The position numbers and the translations under genes were made by a program. Shown piece after piece: positions 34,497 to 44,185 of a stretch of DNA of 64,000 bases; the stretch's first letter is position 1; every line of letters starts with the position of its first letter. The stretch lies in the NCBI GenBank assembly GCA_024233115.1, contig JACKQB010000005.1, forward strand, positions 496,001-560,000. The letters run 5' to 3'. The stretch comes from Akkermansiaceae bacterium (GTDB taxonomy: Bacteria > Verrucomicrobiota > Verrucomicrobiia > Verrucomicrobiales > Akkermansiaceae). The notes beneath the pieces were generated by a model, which saw nothing but the letters and a program-made list of their open reading frames with translations, ran no database searches and had not been told where the DNA came from.

Positions 34497-34958
34497 ATGT
34501 TTCGTACGTTTACAGCACTGGTTATGCTTTGGTTGATGTTAGTGGGAGTCGCCACTTCGCAGCCAGGCCTTAGCTATTGTCTTTGCATGCAAAAAGTTTT
34601 CGCAGGAGAATGCGAATGCCTTGATATTATTCCCGAAGGAACCTGTTCACGTGTTAGCAATGAAGGCTCTTATGATTGTTCTTCACAAGACACCTCTGAG
34701 CTTGATGAATCCTCCCCCAATCGATGCCAAGATTGCTCGCTAAATCTCAGTATCGAGCTAGACGGTTTTGTTGGTGTACCCATTCAACCCCATAGCCGGG
34801 ACGGGGCTGACTCCATGACATCTCCAAGACAGTTTGGGGAAATCGACGCCGCCTTTTTACTTAGAAGCTCCATCTATGGAATCCGTGGTAGTCCCCCGTT
34901 TGTGGGACTCATTCCCTCTGTACCTCTTCATGTGAGGTATTCAGTGTTTCTCGTTTGA
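34497..34958 (+). CDS. Exported Cys-rich protein heading the Czc-type cluster
   Basis: Taking the ATG at 34497, the 153-residue product has a signal-like N-terminus (FRTFTALVMLWLMLVGVA). A dense cysteine region follows (YCLCMQKVFAGECECLD, EGTC, DCSS, RCQDC). The tail PPFVGLIPSVPLHVRYSVFLV resembles the end of the 23823 product. It is the first gene right of the ArsR operator. Metal capture ahead of the pump is inferred; no named family recognised. Confidence 0.6.
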   Translation: MFRTFTALVMLWLMLVGVATSQPGLSYCLCMQKVFAGECECLDIIPEGTCSRVSNEGSYDCSSQDTSELDESSPNRCQDCSLNLSIELDGFVGVPIQPHSRDGADSMTSPRQFGEIDAAFLLRSSIYGIRGSPPFVGLIPSVPLHVRYSVFLV

Positions 34959-35108
34959 TTCACTGGTTTGACAGCGAGCGCTCATTTTTGCGCACGCTTT
35001 TTTGTGCCCCAGAAGCCGCTGTTATTTTTTGCGGTTTCCCAGCCATAGCCGAGTCCACTGTTGGACCAAGCACCCATACAAACCAAGTGACTTCTAACCT
35101 ATATTCCT

Positions 35109-36410
35109 ATGCATTTAAGGCTCCCCATTTTTATAATTTCTCCACTCCTGTTCATTTCCTGCGCCTCTGACCCTCAGTCTCGATCAAGCAGCAAATCAGC
35201 CAATAGATTAACTTCGGGACACAACACCCGAATACAATCAGCGCCTCTTTTAACAGGAGTCGTCTCCCGCAATCGTGCAATCCAACATGCGTTGACCTAT
35301 AACCCTAGATTACAGTCTCAACGAGCAGAACTCCGAGCTCTACAAGCGGAAACAATCCAAGCCGGACTACGACCTAATCCCGAACTCGGGCTGGACGTGG
35401 AGAACTTCGCCGGAAGCGGTGGGAGTAGAGGCTTCAATGGTGCTGAAATCACAGCAGCCCTCTCTCAGAAACTGGAACTCGGGGGCAAACGATCCAAGCG
35501 AACGGTGGTCGCAGCACTAAAAGCCGCAGCACTGAAGGCCGAGATTGCTAGCGACGAACGTAATGTCCGGATTGCCGCCGACAGAGCTTTCACCACTCTT
35601 CTGGAAGCCCGGAAGCTACGCGAATTAAGCAAACGAAACCTTACCCGTGCAGAGGAAAACTTGAGAACTCTGAATACTTTACTTGAGGTAGGGAAAAGCA
35701 ATCGAATCGATGTCGGCAAGGCGAAGCTAGCCATCTCAGAGGCCAAGGAAAGCCTTGCCGAGGCACGTTCTGCGGAGAGCGATGCCGCCGCAGAACTGAG
35801 TCAGATATGGGGAGGTGGAGCAGCCAATGTCACCGCCGCCGGATCGCTTGATGCGCCGCAAGGCTCTGTCTCGTCAAACCCCGAATCCGCGGTCTCGCGC
35901 CATCCGGCGATGCGAGCCGCTGCACTTCGTTTCGCCCGTGCGCAAGCCACATACAACCTCGAAAAAGCAAAACGTTTTTCCGATATTGAGGTAGGCGGCG
36001 GAGTCCGTGAGTCGCGAGATGCTAATGAAACAGCTGCTGTTGTCGGCGTCCGTATTCCTCTCCCGATTTTCGACCGTAACCAGGGCAATATCCAAGCCGC
36101 CAAGGAACGCCTCGACAGCGCCCGGGCCAATGGCCGAGCCACCGAAAGCGAACTTCGATCCCGGATTACGAAACTCACCTCTGATCTCCGTGCCGCCCGC
36201 AGCCGTGCCAGCGAATTCGACTCACGAACGGTCGATGCGGCCCGTCAAGGACTGAAAGACACCCTCGAAGCATACAACGCAGGCAAAGCCTCTTTGCTCG
36301 AAGTGCTTGATGCCCGCAAAACCCTTTTCAAGGTCGAGCGCGGTCAGACCCGCGCCCAGGCCGACCTTCTCCGTGCCCACAATTCACTAAAAACAATGAC
36401 TAACAACTAA
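35109..36410 (+). CDS. CzcC-type outer membrane efflux lipoprotein
   Basis: The 433-residue protein has a lipobox (LFISC, Cys ~18) and the two-repeat OEP architecture of CzcC/TolC ducts. These include NPELGLDVENFAGSGG, QKLELGGKRSKR and the second-repeat YNAGKASLLEVLDARKTLF. It forms the outer membrane part of the Czc-type pump. A 150-base gap separates it from the Cys-rich gene, and the adaptor follows after 10 bases. Confidence 0.88.
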   Translation: MHLRLPIFIISPLLFISCASDPQSRSSSKSANRLTSGHNTRIQSAPLLTGVVSRNRAIQHALTYNPRLQSQRAELRALQAETIQAGLRPNPELGLDVENFAGSGGSRGFNGAEITAALSQKLELGGKRSKRTVVAALKAAALKAEIASDERNVRIAADRAFTTLLEARKLRELSKRNLTRAEENLRTLNTLLEVGKSNRIDVGKAKLAISEAKESLAEARSAESDAAAELSQIWGGGAANVTAAGSLDAPQGSVSSNPESAVSRHPAMRAAALRFARAQATYNLEKAKRFSDIEVGGGVRESRDANETAAVVGVRIPLPIFDRNQGNIQAAKERLDSARANGRATESELRSRITKLTSDLRAARSRASEFDSRTVDAARQGLKDTLEAYNAGKASLLEVLDARKTLFKVERGQTRAQADLLRAHNSLKTMTNN

Positions 36411-36420
36411 AACTACCACT

Positions 36421-37986
36421 ATGAAATCAATACCAAAACTAAGCCGAGTAATATGCCTCGGTATCCTATCTATTTTTCTGGCCGCGTGCGGCTCCGAAAA
36501 AAACAAGACGACTAACAACTCCGAATCAGCTGAAGCCAGCGAGGAATCCTCCGGTGGTGAAATCGAAGTCCACGCCGTAGCGGCCTGCCCCACGGGTGAA
36601 GGCTGCTTCATCTGCGATGCTTCAAAACGAGATGCCAAGCGACTCTGGTGCAAGGAGCATGACCGATACGAAGATCGTTGTTTTCTATGTCACCCGGACA
36701 TCAAAGACCCCAAGCGATTGTATTGCACCGAGCACGGCGTTTATGAAGACGAATGCTATCTTTGCCATCCAGAAGTAAAGGATAACAAAGCCGGAGCCGC
36801 CGCCTCGTCAGCACCCGCCAACGTCCTGATGTGCAACGAGCACGGTGTCCCGGAAAAGGAATGCGCCATCTGCCAACCTCAGCTCGCAACCAGCCTCAAG
36901 GCGGGTGAAAGCCTCAAGATCCGCGTCGCATCTGCCGAGTCCATGGAAAAGGTAGGAGTCAAAGTTTCCAATCCAGAAACAACCACTGCCCAGCCTGCCG
37001 TGGCAGCTTACGCAACAGTTGATTACAATCAGAATAAAGTTGCGAAAATCACTCCTCTGGTCGAGGGCATCGTCCAGAGAATCGCAGTGATCCCCGGTCA
37101 GAAGGTTGCCGCCGGTGAAATTCTCGGCACAGTAAATTCGCCAGACTTCGCGGAAATGAAAAGCCGTTTTCTCTCTGCCAATGCCGCAAAGAAACTTGCT
37201 GACCTGCAGGAAAGTCGCGAACGCAAGCTGGCGAACAAAAAGATCTCCGCCGCCGCCGATCTCGAAGCCGCCGAAGCTGCAGCAAAAGTCGCCGATGTTG
37301 ATTTGTCCGCAGCACGCCAGCGTTTGCTCAATCTCGGGTTGAGCGAGAGCGAAATCAATCTGCTGGCCTCCGACGGTCGTCCAACTTCTTTGCTCACTCT
37401 GAAAGCGCCATTCACAGGGACCATCGTTGACCGCGACGTCTCCATCGGAGAGCGGATCGAACCTGGCGAAGCAATTTTCGTTCTGGCCGATCTCTCGACC
37501 ATGTGGCTTGAGCTTTCCATTCCCGCCCGCGATGCCGCAGGCCTAACACTAGGAATGGAAGTAAGCGCAACTTTCACGGACATACCGGATACCGTCATCA
37601 CTGGTAAACTTGTATGGGTCGCGAGTGCGGTAGATAAAAAATCCCGACGCATCCAGGCACGCGCCTTGGTCAGTGCACCTCCAGCTGCTTTGCGAAAAGG
37701 CCTGTATGGGGAAGCACGCATCTACCTTGGCAAGACTAGCCCTTCGCTCGCGGTTCCCACCAGCGCCATCCAGACCATTGAGGGGGTGCCTTTCGTCTTC
37801 GTCCGTCAAGAACCCGCCCTCTATGCAGCAACCCGCGTCGAACTCACATCCGGAGCGGCTTCTGGAGAACTAACCGCGATTCGCAGCGGGCTCGCGCCCG
37901 GCGACAAAATCGTCAGCCAAGGCAGCTACATCCTGCGTTCGGAATTTCTCAAGTCACTTCTCGGTGCCGGCTGCGTCGATGATTGA
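36421..37986 (+). CDS. CzcB-type adaptor lipoprotein with N-terminal Cys repeat domain
   Basis: The 521-residue protein is a lipoprotein (LAAC, Cys23) whose adaptor core (~165-515) carries the usual lipoyl, hairpin and barrel parts (VVEGIVQRIAVIPGQKV-like; APFTGTIVDRDVSIGERIEPG). Before it lies an unusual cysteine domain, residues ~56-151. It has four CxxC pairs (62/65, 87/90, 112/115, 148/151) alternating with three CxEH motifs (Cys77, Cys102, Cys138), in repeats of about 25 residues. Such repeats probably bind Zn or a similar ion in the periplasm. The CzcA gene follows, and the adaptor stop lies 57 bases before its start. Confidence 0.87.
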   Translation: MKSIPKLSRVICLGILSIFLAACGSEKNKTTNNSESAEASEESSGGEIEVHAVAACPTGEGCFICDASKRDAKRLWCKEHDRYEDRCFLCHPDIKDPKRLYCTEHGVYEDECYLCHPEVKDNKAGAAASSAPANVLMCNEHGVPEKECAICQPQLATSLKAGESLKIRVASAESMEKVGVKVSNPETTTAQPAVAAYATVDYNQNKVAKITPLVEGIVQRIAVIPGQKVAAGEILGTVNSPDFAEMKSRFLSANAAKKLADLQESRERKLANKKISAAADLEAAEAAAKVADVDLSAARQRLLNLGLSESEINLLASDGRPTSLLTLKAPFTGTIVDRDVSIGERIEPGEAIFVLADLSTMWLELSIPARDAAGLTLGMEVSATFTDIPDTVITGKLVWVASAVDKKSRRIQARALVSAPPAALRKGLYGEARIYLGKTSPSLAVPTSAIQTIEGVPFVFVRQEPALYAATRVELTSGAASGELTAIRSGLAPGDKIVSQGSYILRSEFLKSLLGAGCVDD

Positions 37987-38042
37987 TAGCCGCCACACCA
38001 ACCGCATCCTGCTCTTTCTATTTTTCAATCTATTCCGCATCC

Positions 38043-41000
38043 ATGTTCACACCTCTCATTCGTTTCTGTCTGGCCAACCGCCTGTTGGTATTTCTTTTCA
38101 CCGCTCTGATCGCAGTCGCTGGGATCTGGGCGGGATCGCGTGTACCCGTTGATGCCTTCCCGGATACAACTCCGATCCAGGTTCAAATCAATACCGTCGC
38201 CCCGTCTCTCAATGGCGAAGAAATTGAACAACAGATCACGCTACCCGTTGAACTGGAAATCTCCGGTCTTCCCGGACTCGTCAGTGTTCGCTCAGTCTCC
38301 AAATTCGGGCTCTCCCAGGTTGTCGCCACCTTTGATGACGACACGGAAATCACCACCGCCCGACAGTACATTTCCGAAAGACTCCTCACTGTCGAACTTC
38401 CCGATGGAGTCGGCACGCCGCAAATGGGACCAATCTCGACCGGCCTCGGTGAAATTTTCCACTACGTGATTCGCAGTAACGATGGCAGCCGCAGTCTTGA
38501 ACAACTGCGAACCATCCATGACTGGATTATCAAGCCCGAGCTTCGCAAAGTCCCCGGCGTAGCAGAAGTAAACTCATGGGGAGGCCTCGAAAAACAATAT
38601 CACGTTGTAGTCGATCCAGAGCTACTGGTGAAATTCGACTTATCCCTCTCTAATGTCGTCGAAGCTTTGGAAAAAAACAACCGCAACGTGGGCGGAGGCC
38701 GGGTAACTGTTAGCGGTCAGGATTTACTGGTTCATGGTGTAGGACGAGTCAGCTCCATTGCGGAAATCGAACGGATTGAAGTCGCTTCCAGCGAAGGCAC
38801 TCCCGTTCGCGTTTCAGACATCGCGGAAGTACGTATCGGTAGCGAGCTACGTCGTGGCGCAGTCACCGCTGACGGTCAGGGCGAGGTCGTCCTCGGGCTG
38901 GCATTCATGCTGATGGGCGAAAACGCCCAAGAAGTTACTCAGGCACTCAAAGTTCGCTTAGAAGAAATTCGCCCGTCTCTACCCGATGGCGTTGAAGTCC
39001 AAGTTGTTTACGACCGCACCGAGCTGACTGATTCGGTGCTCGATACCGTGACCCACAACCTTGTCGGTGGAGCGTTGCTCGTCACCCTAACACTTTTAGT
39101 TCTACTTGGTAACGTCCGTGCTGGTCTATTGGTCGCCATTTGTATTCCCCTCGCCATGCTCTTCGCTGTGCTTGGCATGAACTATTTCGCTATCACCGCC
39201 AGCCTTCTCAGTTTGGGAGCTATCGACTTCGGCCTGATCGTCGATGGATCTGTGGTCATGACGGAAGCCAACTTGCGCGGCCTCGCTGATCGCACCCGTC
39301 AAGCTGGGCGAAAGCTCACGATCTCGGAGCGCTTAAATTGCATCTTCGAGTCCAGTCGCTCGGTCGCCCGCCCAATTCTTTTCGGCATGGGTATTATTGC
39401 CGTCGTTTTCCTGCCCATCCTCACCCTTGAAGGTACCGAAGGGAAAATGTTCCGCCCCATGGCCATCACCTTCATCCTCGCCCTTCTTGGTGCGCTGATC
39501 ATCGCCATCGTCATTTCTCCCGTCCTTGGTCACCTGTTTCTACCCCGTAAGTTCAAAAACAAGGAAGGCTGGTTCTCACGCAAGCTCACCGGGGGCTATT
39601 CGGCCATCCTTGGCATGGTTCTGAAAGTCCGCTGGATTGTCCTCGCCGTCGTCCTCGCGCTGCTTGTCATCACTGGCTACGTCTCCACCCGTCTTGGCGG
39701 TGAGTTCATCCCGCGCCTCAGTGAAGGTGCTGTCGTTGCTAACACGATTCGTTTGGCCGGAACCTCCATCGATACCTCTACTGATTACAACACCCGTATT
39801 GAAAAGCTGCTCAAGGAGAAATTCCCTGATGAAGTTCGCCACGTCTGGAGCCGCATCGGCACCGCGGAGATTGCCACTGATCCGATGGGCACCGAACTCA
39901 CCGACATCTTCCTTTCCCTGAAACCCCGCGATCAATGGACTCGCGCCCAAACCCAAGACGAACTCGTTGCCAAGATGCAGGAAACCGTTTCAACCCTGCC
40001 GGGCGTGAACATCCTTTTCACCCAGCCCATCGAAATGCGCTTGAACGAAATGGAATCTGGCGTGCGCTCAGATGTGGGCATTCTGATTTACGGCGATAGC
40101 TTTGAAACACTTACCCGCCTAAGCGATGAAATCCAGAAAGTGCTCGTGGATATCGACGGACAAGCCGACGTTTCCACCGACCAGATCAGCGGCCAGCCCG
40201 GACTTCGGATCGAGCTGCAACCTGAAAAAATGGCTCGTCTTGGAATTTCCGCTTCTGAAATTTTACCCTACATTGAGGCAATAGGAGTGCTTCGCGTCGG
40301 CGAAATCTACGAAGGTCAACGCCAATTCCCCCTCGCCATTGTTTTGCCAGAAAAATATCGAACAAACATTGACTCTGTTAGAAACTTGGTCATACCCACC
40401 GACTCCGGAATTCGGGTTCCTCTCTCCGAGGTCGCAAACATCATCGAAGCTCCCGGTGCTGCAACAATTAACCGCGAATGGGGTCGCCGCCTGATCCGAG
40501 TCCAGAGCAATGTCGATGGCCGAGATGTGGTTTCGTTCGTCGAGGAAGCCAAACGCAAAATCGCTGAAAAGATCGATCTTCCTGAAGGATATGTCATCGA
40601 GTGGGGTGGCCAATTTGAAAACCTGGAACGCGCCCATACCCGGCTTTCCCTGGTCGTTCCACTGACTATGATCCTCGTCTTCGTGCTGCTCTATCTCAGT
40701 CTACGGAACCTCAAGGATGTCGCCCTGATTTATCTCGGGATTCCCTTCGCCCTTGTCGGCGGTGTCCTCTCCTTGTGGCTGCGTGACATCCCATTCAGCG
40801 TCAGTGCTGCCATCGGATTCATCGCTCTCTTCGGAATCGCCGTACTCAATGGCCAGATCCTGATCGAGGCTATCCGCTCCAATCTACAGGACGCGACCGA
40901 TTCCGTCTCCGCCGTAAGACAAGCGGCAACTCAACGTCTGCGTCCCGTATTGGCAACTGCCATCACCGATGCCATTGGTTTCCTCCCCATGGCCATCTCG

Positions 41001-41162
41001 ACTGGCGTAGGTTCGGAAGTCCAGAAGCCTTTGGCTACAGTTGTCATCGGCGGAGTCATCACCTCCACCGCCCTCACTCTCGTTGTGCTACCCATTCTTT
41101 ATCTAATGGTGAATCGTAAACGGAATAATGCATCAACACTCGAAACCACTCCATCCCAATGA
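38043..41162 (+). CDS. czcA: CzcA-type Zn/Co/Cd RND efflux pump
   Basis: The 1039-residue product starts at MFTPLIRFCLANR; an upstream in-frame start at 37983 overlaps the adaptor gene and adds an unconserved leader. TM4 has DFGLIVDGSVVMTEAN, the Asp-Asp-Glu signature of the divalent-cation branch (HME1; Zn, Co, Cd). Other RND landmarks are VDAFPDTTPIQVQ, IGFIALFGIAVLNG and the C-terminal TM block. Length is normal. With the outer membrane and adaptor genes upstream and the ArsR repressor it forms a complete regulated system. Confidence 0.92.
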   Translation: MFTPLIRFCLANRLLVFLFTALIAVAGIWAGSRVPVDAFPDTTPIQVQINTVAPSLNGEEIEQQITLPVELEISGLPGLVSVRSVSKFGLSQVVATFDDDTEITTARQYISERLLTVELPDGVGTPQMGPISTGLGEIFHYVIRSNDGSRSLEQLRTIHDWIIKPELRKVPGVAEVNSWGGLEKQYHVVVDPELLVKFDLSLSNVVEALEKNNRNVGGGRVTVSGQDLLVHGVGRVSSIAEIERIEVASSEGTPVRVSDIAEVRIGSELRRGAVTADGQGEVVLGLAFMLMGENAQEVTQALKVRLEEIRPSLPDGVEVQVVYDRTELTDSVLDTVTHNLVGGALLVTLTLLVLLGNVRAGLLVAICIPLAMLFAVLGMNYFAITASLLSLGAIDFGLIVDGSVVMTEANLRGLADRTRQAGRKLTISERLNCIFESSRSVARPILFGMGIIAVVFLPILTLEGTEGKMFRPMAITFILALLGALIIAIVISPVLGHLFLPRKFKNKEGWFSRKLTGGYSAILGMVLKVRWIVLAVVLALLVITGYVSTRLGGEFIPRLSEGAVVANTIRLAGTSIDTSTDYNTRIEKLLKEKFPDEVRHVWSRIGTAEIATDPMGTELTDIFLSLKPRDQWTRAQTQDELVAKMQETVSTLPGVNILFTQPIEMRLNEMESGVRSDVGILIYGDSFETLTRLSDEIQKVLVDIDGQADVSTDQISGQPGLRIELQPEKMARLGISASEILPYIEAIGVLRVGEIYEGQRQFPLAIVLPEKYRTNIDSVRNLVIPTDSGIRVPLSEVANIIEAPGAATINREWGRRLIRVQSNVDGRDVVSFVEEAKRKIAEKIDLPEGYVIEWGGQFENLERAHTRLSLVVPLTMILVFVLLYLSLRNLKDVALIYLGIPFALVGGVLSLWLRDIPFSVSAAIGFIALFGIAVLNGQILIEAIRSNLQDATDSVSAVRQAATQRLRPVLATAITDAIGFLPMAISTGVGSEVQKPLATVVIGGVITSTALTLVVLPILYLMVNRKRNNASTLETTPSQ

Positions 41163-41185
41163 AATAAAATTTGACTATTCCTGTA

Positions 41186-41647
41186 ATGAGGATATTTGTA
41201 ACAGATCATCTTGTGAGACAATTCCGCGCCATTTTCCTGCTTCTACTTTTCATCACTTCGTTTACGAGGTGCTGGGCAGATTCCAGCGGATTTTTAGAAG
41301 GGACTATATTCGCATGCTGTGAACCAGCTGAACACGTTCATGATGATCATGAGCATGAAAGTAGTGATAAGGATCACGACGAGGGCAGTGAAACCCCAGA
41401 ACCTGATTGTTCTAACTGTGATTTAGTAAAATCTGGATTCACCCAAAGCTCCCTAGATCTCACTATTCCATTCCCTTTATTTGTCGATCTTGACAAAAAC
41501 TGGAATGACCTACTGCTTCGTATTGAGCGCCTCTCATACCTAGAGGAATACCGAGGAGCGGACCCCCCTGAGAGGGTCGATGTTTTAGTAATGTCACGTA
41601 TTGTGACCACCTCTGCGGTTTCCGTAAGAGGCCCCAATCTGGTGTAA
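41186..41647 (+). CDS. Exported Cys/His-rich protein heading the third RND cluster
   Basis: The 153-residue product (ATG at 41186) has a signal peptide (~1-32, FLLLLFITSFTRCWAD). A metal-binding-looking stretch follows (ACCEPAEHVHDDHEHESSDK, then CSNCDLVKSG), then a polar C-terminus ending SVRGPNLV. Layout, size and position match the products at 23823 and 34497. It starts 24 bases after the czcA stop. Function beyond metal binding is unknown. Confidence 0.6.
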   Translation: MRIFVTDHLVRQFRAIFLLLLFITSFTRCWADSSGFLEGTIFACCEPAEHVHDDHEHESSDKDHDEGSETPEPDCSNCDLVKSGFTQSSLDLTIPFPLFVDLDKNWNDLLLRIERLSYLEEYRGADPPERVDVLVMSRIVTTSAVSVRGPNLV

Positions 41648-41653
41648 GTCCGT

Positions 41654-41673
41654 CAGCTCGTTTTCTTGAGCTG
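41654..41673 (+). terminator. Hairpin before the third outer membrane gene
   Basis: CAGCTC and GAGCTG form a perfect 6-bp stem around GTTTTCTT, 7 bases after the stop of the Cys/His-rich gene. No T-run follows at once. It may attenuate or protect the transcript. Confidence 0.35.
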
Positions 41674-41773
41674 GCCCCACCGTATCCGACCTAGGAGTCT
41701 TAACTTCTAGTCCGTTTTTTGACTTACCTTAACTCTGTTCCCACTTGGGACAGTTATCACCAGATTTATCTCA

Positions 41774-43000
41774 ATGACCAATAAACCACTCTTTAATGTC
41801 GTGTGTTGCATAGCAGCCTCGACCCTCTTCAGCGCCGCAGCTCCTGCGCCCATCATCACTTACCGAACCCTTCCTGACCGGATCAGGAAATCTAATCCTG
41901 ATCTCGCAGCAGCCCGTTATTTGATAAACGAAGCAGTTGGACGGATGCACCAAGCCGGGAGACTCGCAAATCCCGAACTTAGTGTAGGAACGGCGCACGA
42001 TGCAAGTTTTCAGGAACGCGCGCTCACAATCGGCTTCTCGCAGAAATTCCCTATGACTAACCGGCTTCGGCTGGAGAAAACTATCGGGAAAATTAAGGTT
42101 AAAACTGCCACAGCCGAGGTCGCTAACATGGAGCGTAAGCTCGTCGCCCAATCTAGGCAGGCTCTGATAGAATTTCTGGCTCTTGCCCAACGTCGTCGCC
42201 TTCTTAAAGATCAAATTAAAGTATCTTCTGAGTTCAGTGCCGCTTTAAAAACCCTTGCTGCAAAAGGCGAAGTTTCCATCATCGATGCTGGGCAGGCGCG
42301 CCTCCTGAATTTGCAAGTTACGACGGAACTTCGCGAATTAGATGCCGAAGAAAAAGCTCTCTATGGGATTATCAAACCATTGCTCGGCATGAAACTCACT
42401 GAACCTCTTATCATCGGAGGGGACATAGAAACAATGAGAGCTACGACTCTACCTATCGATCTTAATCGAAGGGGCGACATAAGAGCGGCGAAGTATTCTA
42501 TTAACAGTGCGATCCGAGAAGTAGAATTAGAAAAAGCACGCCGCTACGATGACATCGCCATCTCGGGTTCTGCTTCTATCGAACGATCCGAAGACGCTCC
42601 CAATGGATTTGAAAACGAAACAATCGCCGGCATCGGCATTACTATTCCTCTTCCGTTATGGAACAAAAACGAAGGGAATATCGAATCGGCGAAGGCTCGA
42701 GTAAGTCGAAAAAAACTCGAACTCACCGCATTAGAACAGGCGATTCGTCACAAAAGTAAAGCGAGCAACGAGGAAATGAGAGTGTGGTCCAAGCTCGTTA
42801 AAGAGATCGACGGAACTCTAATTCCCGAAGCCGCCAAGCAGCTCAAACTTGCAGAAAAAGCATACCTCGAAGGCTTGAGCGACATTCAAACTGTTCTTCG
42901 CAGCCGTGAGCAAAAGCTGAAATTACAATCTTCCCGCATCACTGCGCTAAAGAATTTCCACAAAGCACGGGCCGCATATGAATCATCTCTCGGCCTATAA
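41774..43000 (+). CDS. CzcC-like outer membrane efflux protein (third system)
   Basis: The 408-residue protein has a signal peptide (~1-24) without a lipobox. It has the long helical repeats of OEP proteins (NPELSVGTAHDASFQERALT, then IPLPLWNKNEGNIESAKARV). It forms the outer membrane duct of the third RND system. The sequence is clearly different from the two other OEP proteins in the window, so it is not a recent duplicate. Confidence 0.82.
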   Translation: MTNKPLFNVVCCIAASTLFSAAAPAPIITYRTLPDRIRKSNPDLAAARYLINEAVGRMHQAGRLANPELSVGTAHDASFQERALTIGFSQKFPMTNRLRLEKTIGKIKVKTATAEVANMERKLVAQSRQALIEFLALAQRRRLLKDQIKVSSEFSAALKTLAAKGEVSIIDAGQARLLNLQVTTELRELDAEEKALYGIIKPLLGMKLTEPLIIGGDIETMRATTLPIDLNRRGDIRAAKYSINSAIREVELEKARRYDDIAISGSASIERSEDAPNGFENETIAGIGITIPLPLWNKNEGNIESAKARVSRKKLELTALEQAIRHKSKASNEEMRVWSKLVKEIDGTLIPEAAKQLKLAEKAYLEGLSDIQTVLRSREQKLKLQSSRITALKNFHKARAAYESSLGL

Positions 43001-43019
43001 ATCTAACATATAAATTTTC

Positions 43020-44171
43020 ATGAAAAAACTATTTAACTCAAATTATTTACAAGCAGCCCTCCTGTTGACTTACACTACATGCTCGGTAATCAGCGCTGAA
43101 AAATCTGATCGCGCCGCCAATACGGTCATCTTGACTGAGGCGGGTGTACAAAATCTCCGTCTTAAAACCATCGAGGTGGAAGAGCGCGATTTTGAAACCA
43201 CAGTTTTTGCCGTTGGCAAAGTCGAAGAAATTCCTAGCCATCAATACTCTGTATCATCACGCATCTCCGGTCGCGCCATCACTGTGAATGCGTTTGTAGG
43301 AGATTTAGTAACTGAGGGTCAGGTTCTCGCTATTGTCGAAAGTCGTCAACCAGGCAATCCCCCACCGAAAATTGAAATGAAAGCACCGCACAGCGGGTTA
43401 ATCGTAAAAACTCACATCCTCCGCGGTAAACCGGTCGAACCCAATCAAGATCTTTTCGATATTTCAGATCGTTCAAAAATGTGGATCTCAGCTATGATTC
43501 CAGAACAGTTAGCCGCAGGCATTGGTCCCGGCACTGAGGCTAGAATCAGTTTCCCTGCACTGAAAAACGAACCGATTATTGCCAAATTACTGCGCTTCGG
43601 CGTCACAGCAGACAAAGATGCTGGCACGCTCAGAGGCATCTTTGAGATAGACAACACAGACCGCAAGTTACTACCTGGTATGCGGGCAGAGTGTAACATT
43701 ATTGTTTCCAAACGCCCTAGCGTGTACGCCATTCCAGAAGAAGCTCTTCAGGGTGATCCGGCAAACCGGGTTGTATATGTTAAGGACTTTGATTTGGAAA
43801 ACGCTTTCGTGCGTTCACCGGTCGTCATTGGGCAGAAAAGCGGCGGATGGGTTGAGGTAACCAACGGCCTCTTTCCCGGTGATGAAGTTGTCACACGCGG
43901 ATCCTATTCCCTCGGATTCGTTGGCGGCGGCGGAGGCATGTCCCTGAAAGAAGCACTTGATGCCGCGCACGGTCACGAGCATGCGGAGGACGGGTCAGAA
44001 TTAACTGAAGCCGACAAAAAAGGCGCTGAAGCCGAAGATGGTCATGATCACGCAAGTGAAGGCGGAGGAGCTCCGAAATGGCTCATTTACTATTCAATAG
44101 GAGTCTCCCTAGTTGCGCTACTGCTCGTACAGCAGCTATGGAACAACAAGCGCAAAAATCAAAAAGCCTAA
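43020..44171 (+). CDS. RND adaptor protein with His-rich C-terminus and C-terminal membrane segment
   Basis: The 383-residue adaptor has a signal sequence (~1-25), a lipoyl/barrel-sandwich domain (ISGRAITVNAFVGDLVTEGQ; APHSGLIVKTHILRGKPVEP) and a beta-barrel part. Unusually it continues with an acidic, His-rich stretch (DAAHGHEHAEDG, DGHDHASEGG). It ends in a membrane segment (KWLIYYSIGVSLVALLLVQQ) and a basic tail. The C-terminal anchor is an odd arrangement for this family. The pump gene starts 14 bases after its stop. Confidence 0.82.
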   Translation: MKKLFNSNYLQAALLLTYTTCSVISAEKSDRAANTVILTEAGVQNLRLKTIEVEERDFETTVFAVGKVEEIPSHQYSVSSRISGRAITVNAFVGDLVTEGQVLAIVESRQPGNPPPKIEMKAPHSGLIVKTHILRGKPVEPNQDLFDISDRSKMWISAMIPEQLAAGIGPGTEARISFPALKNEPIIAKLLRFGVTADKDAGTLRGIFEIDNTDRKLLPGMRAECNIIVSKRPSVYAIPEEALQGDPANRVVYVKDFDLENAFVRSPVVIGQKSGGWVEVTNGLFPGDEVVTRGSYSLGFVGGGGGMSLKEALDAAHGHEHAEDGSELTEADKKGAEAEDGHDHASEGGGAPKWLIYYSIGVSLVALLLVQQLWNNKRKNQKA

Positions 44172-44185
44172 CCACTTCCCAAACC

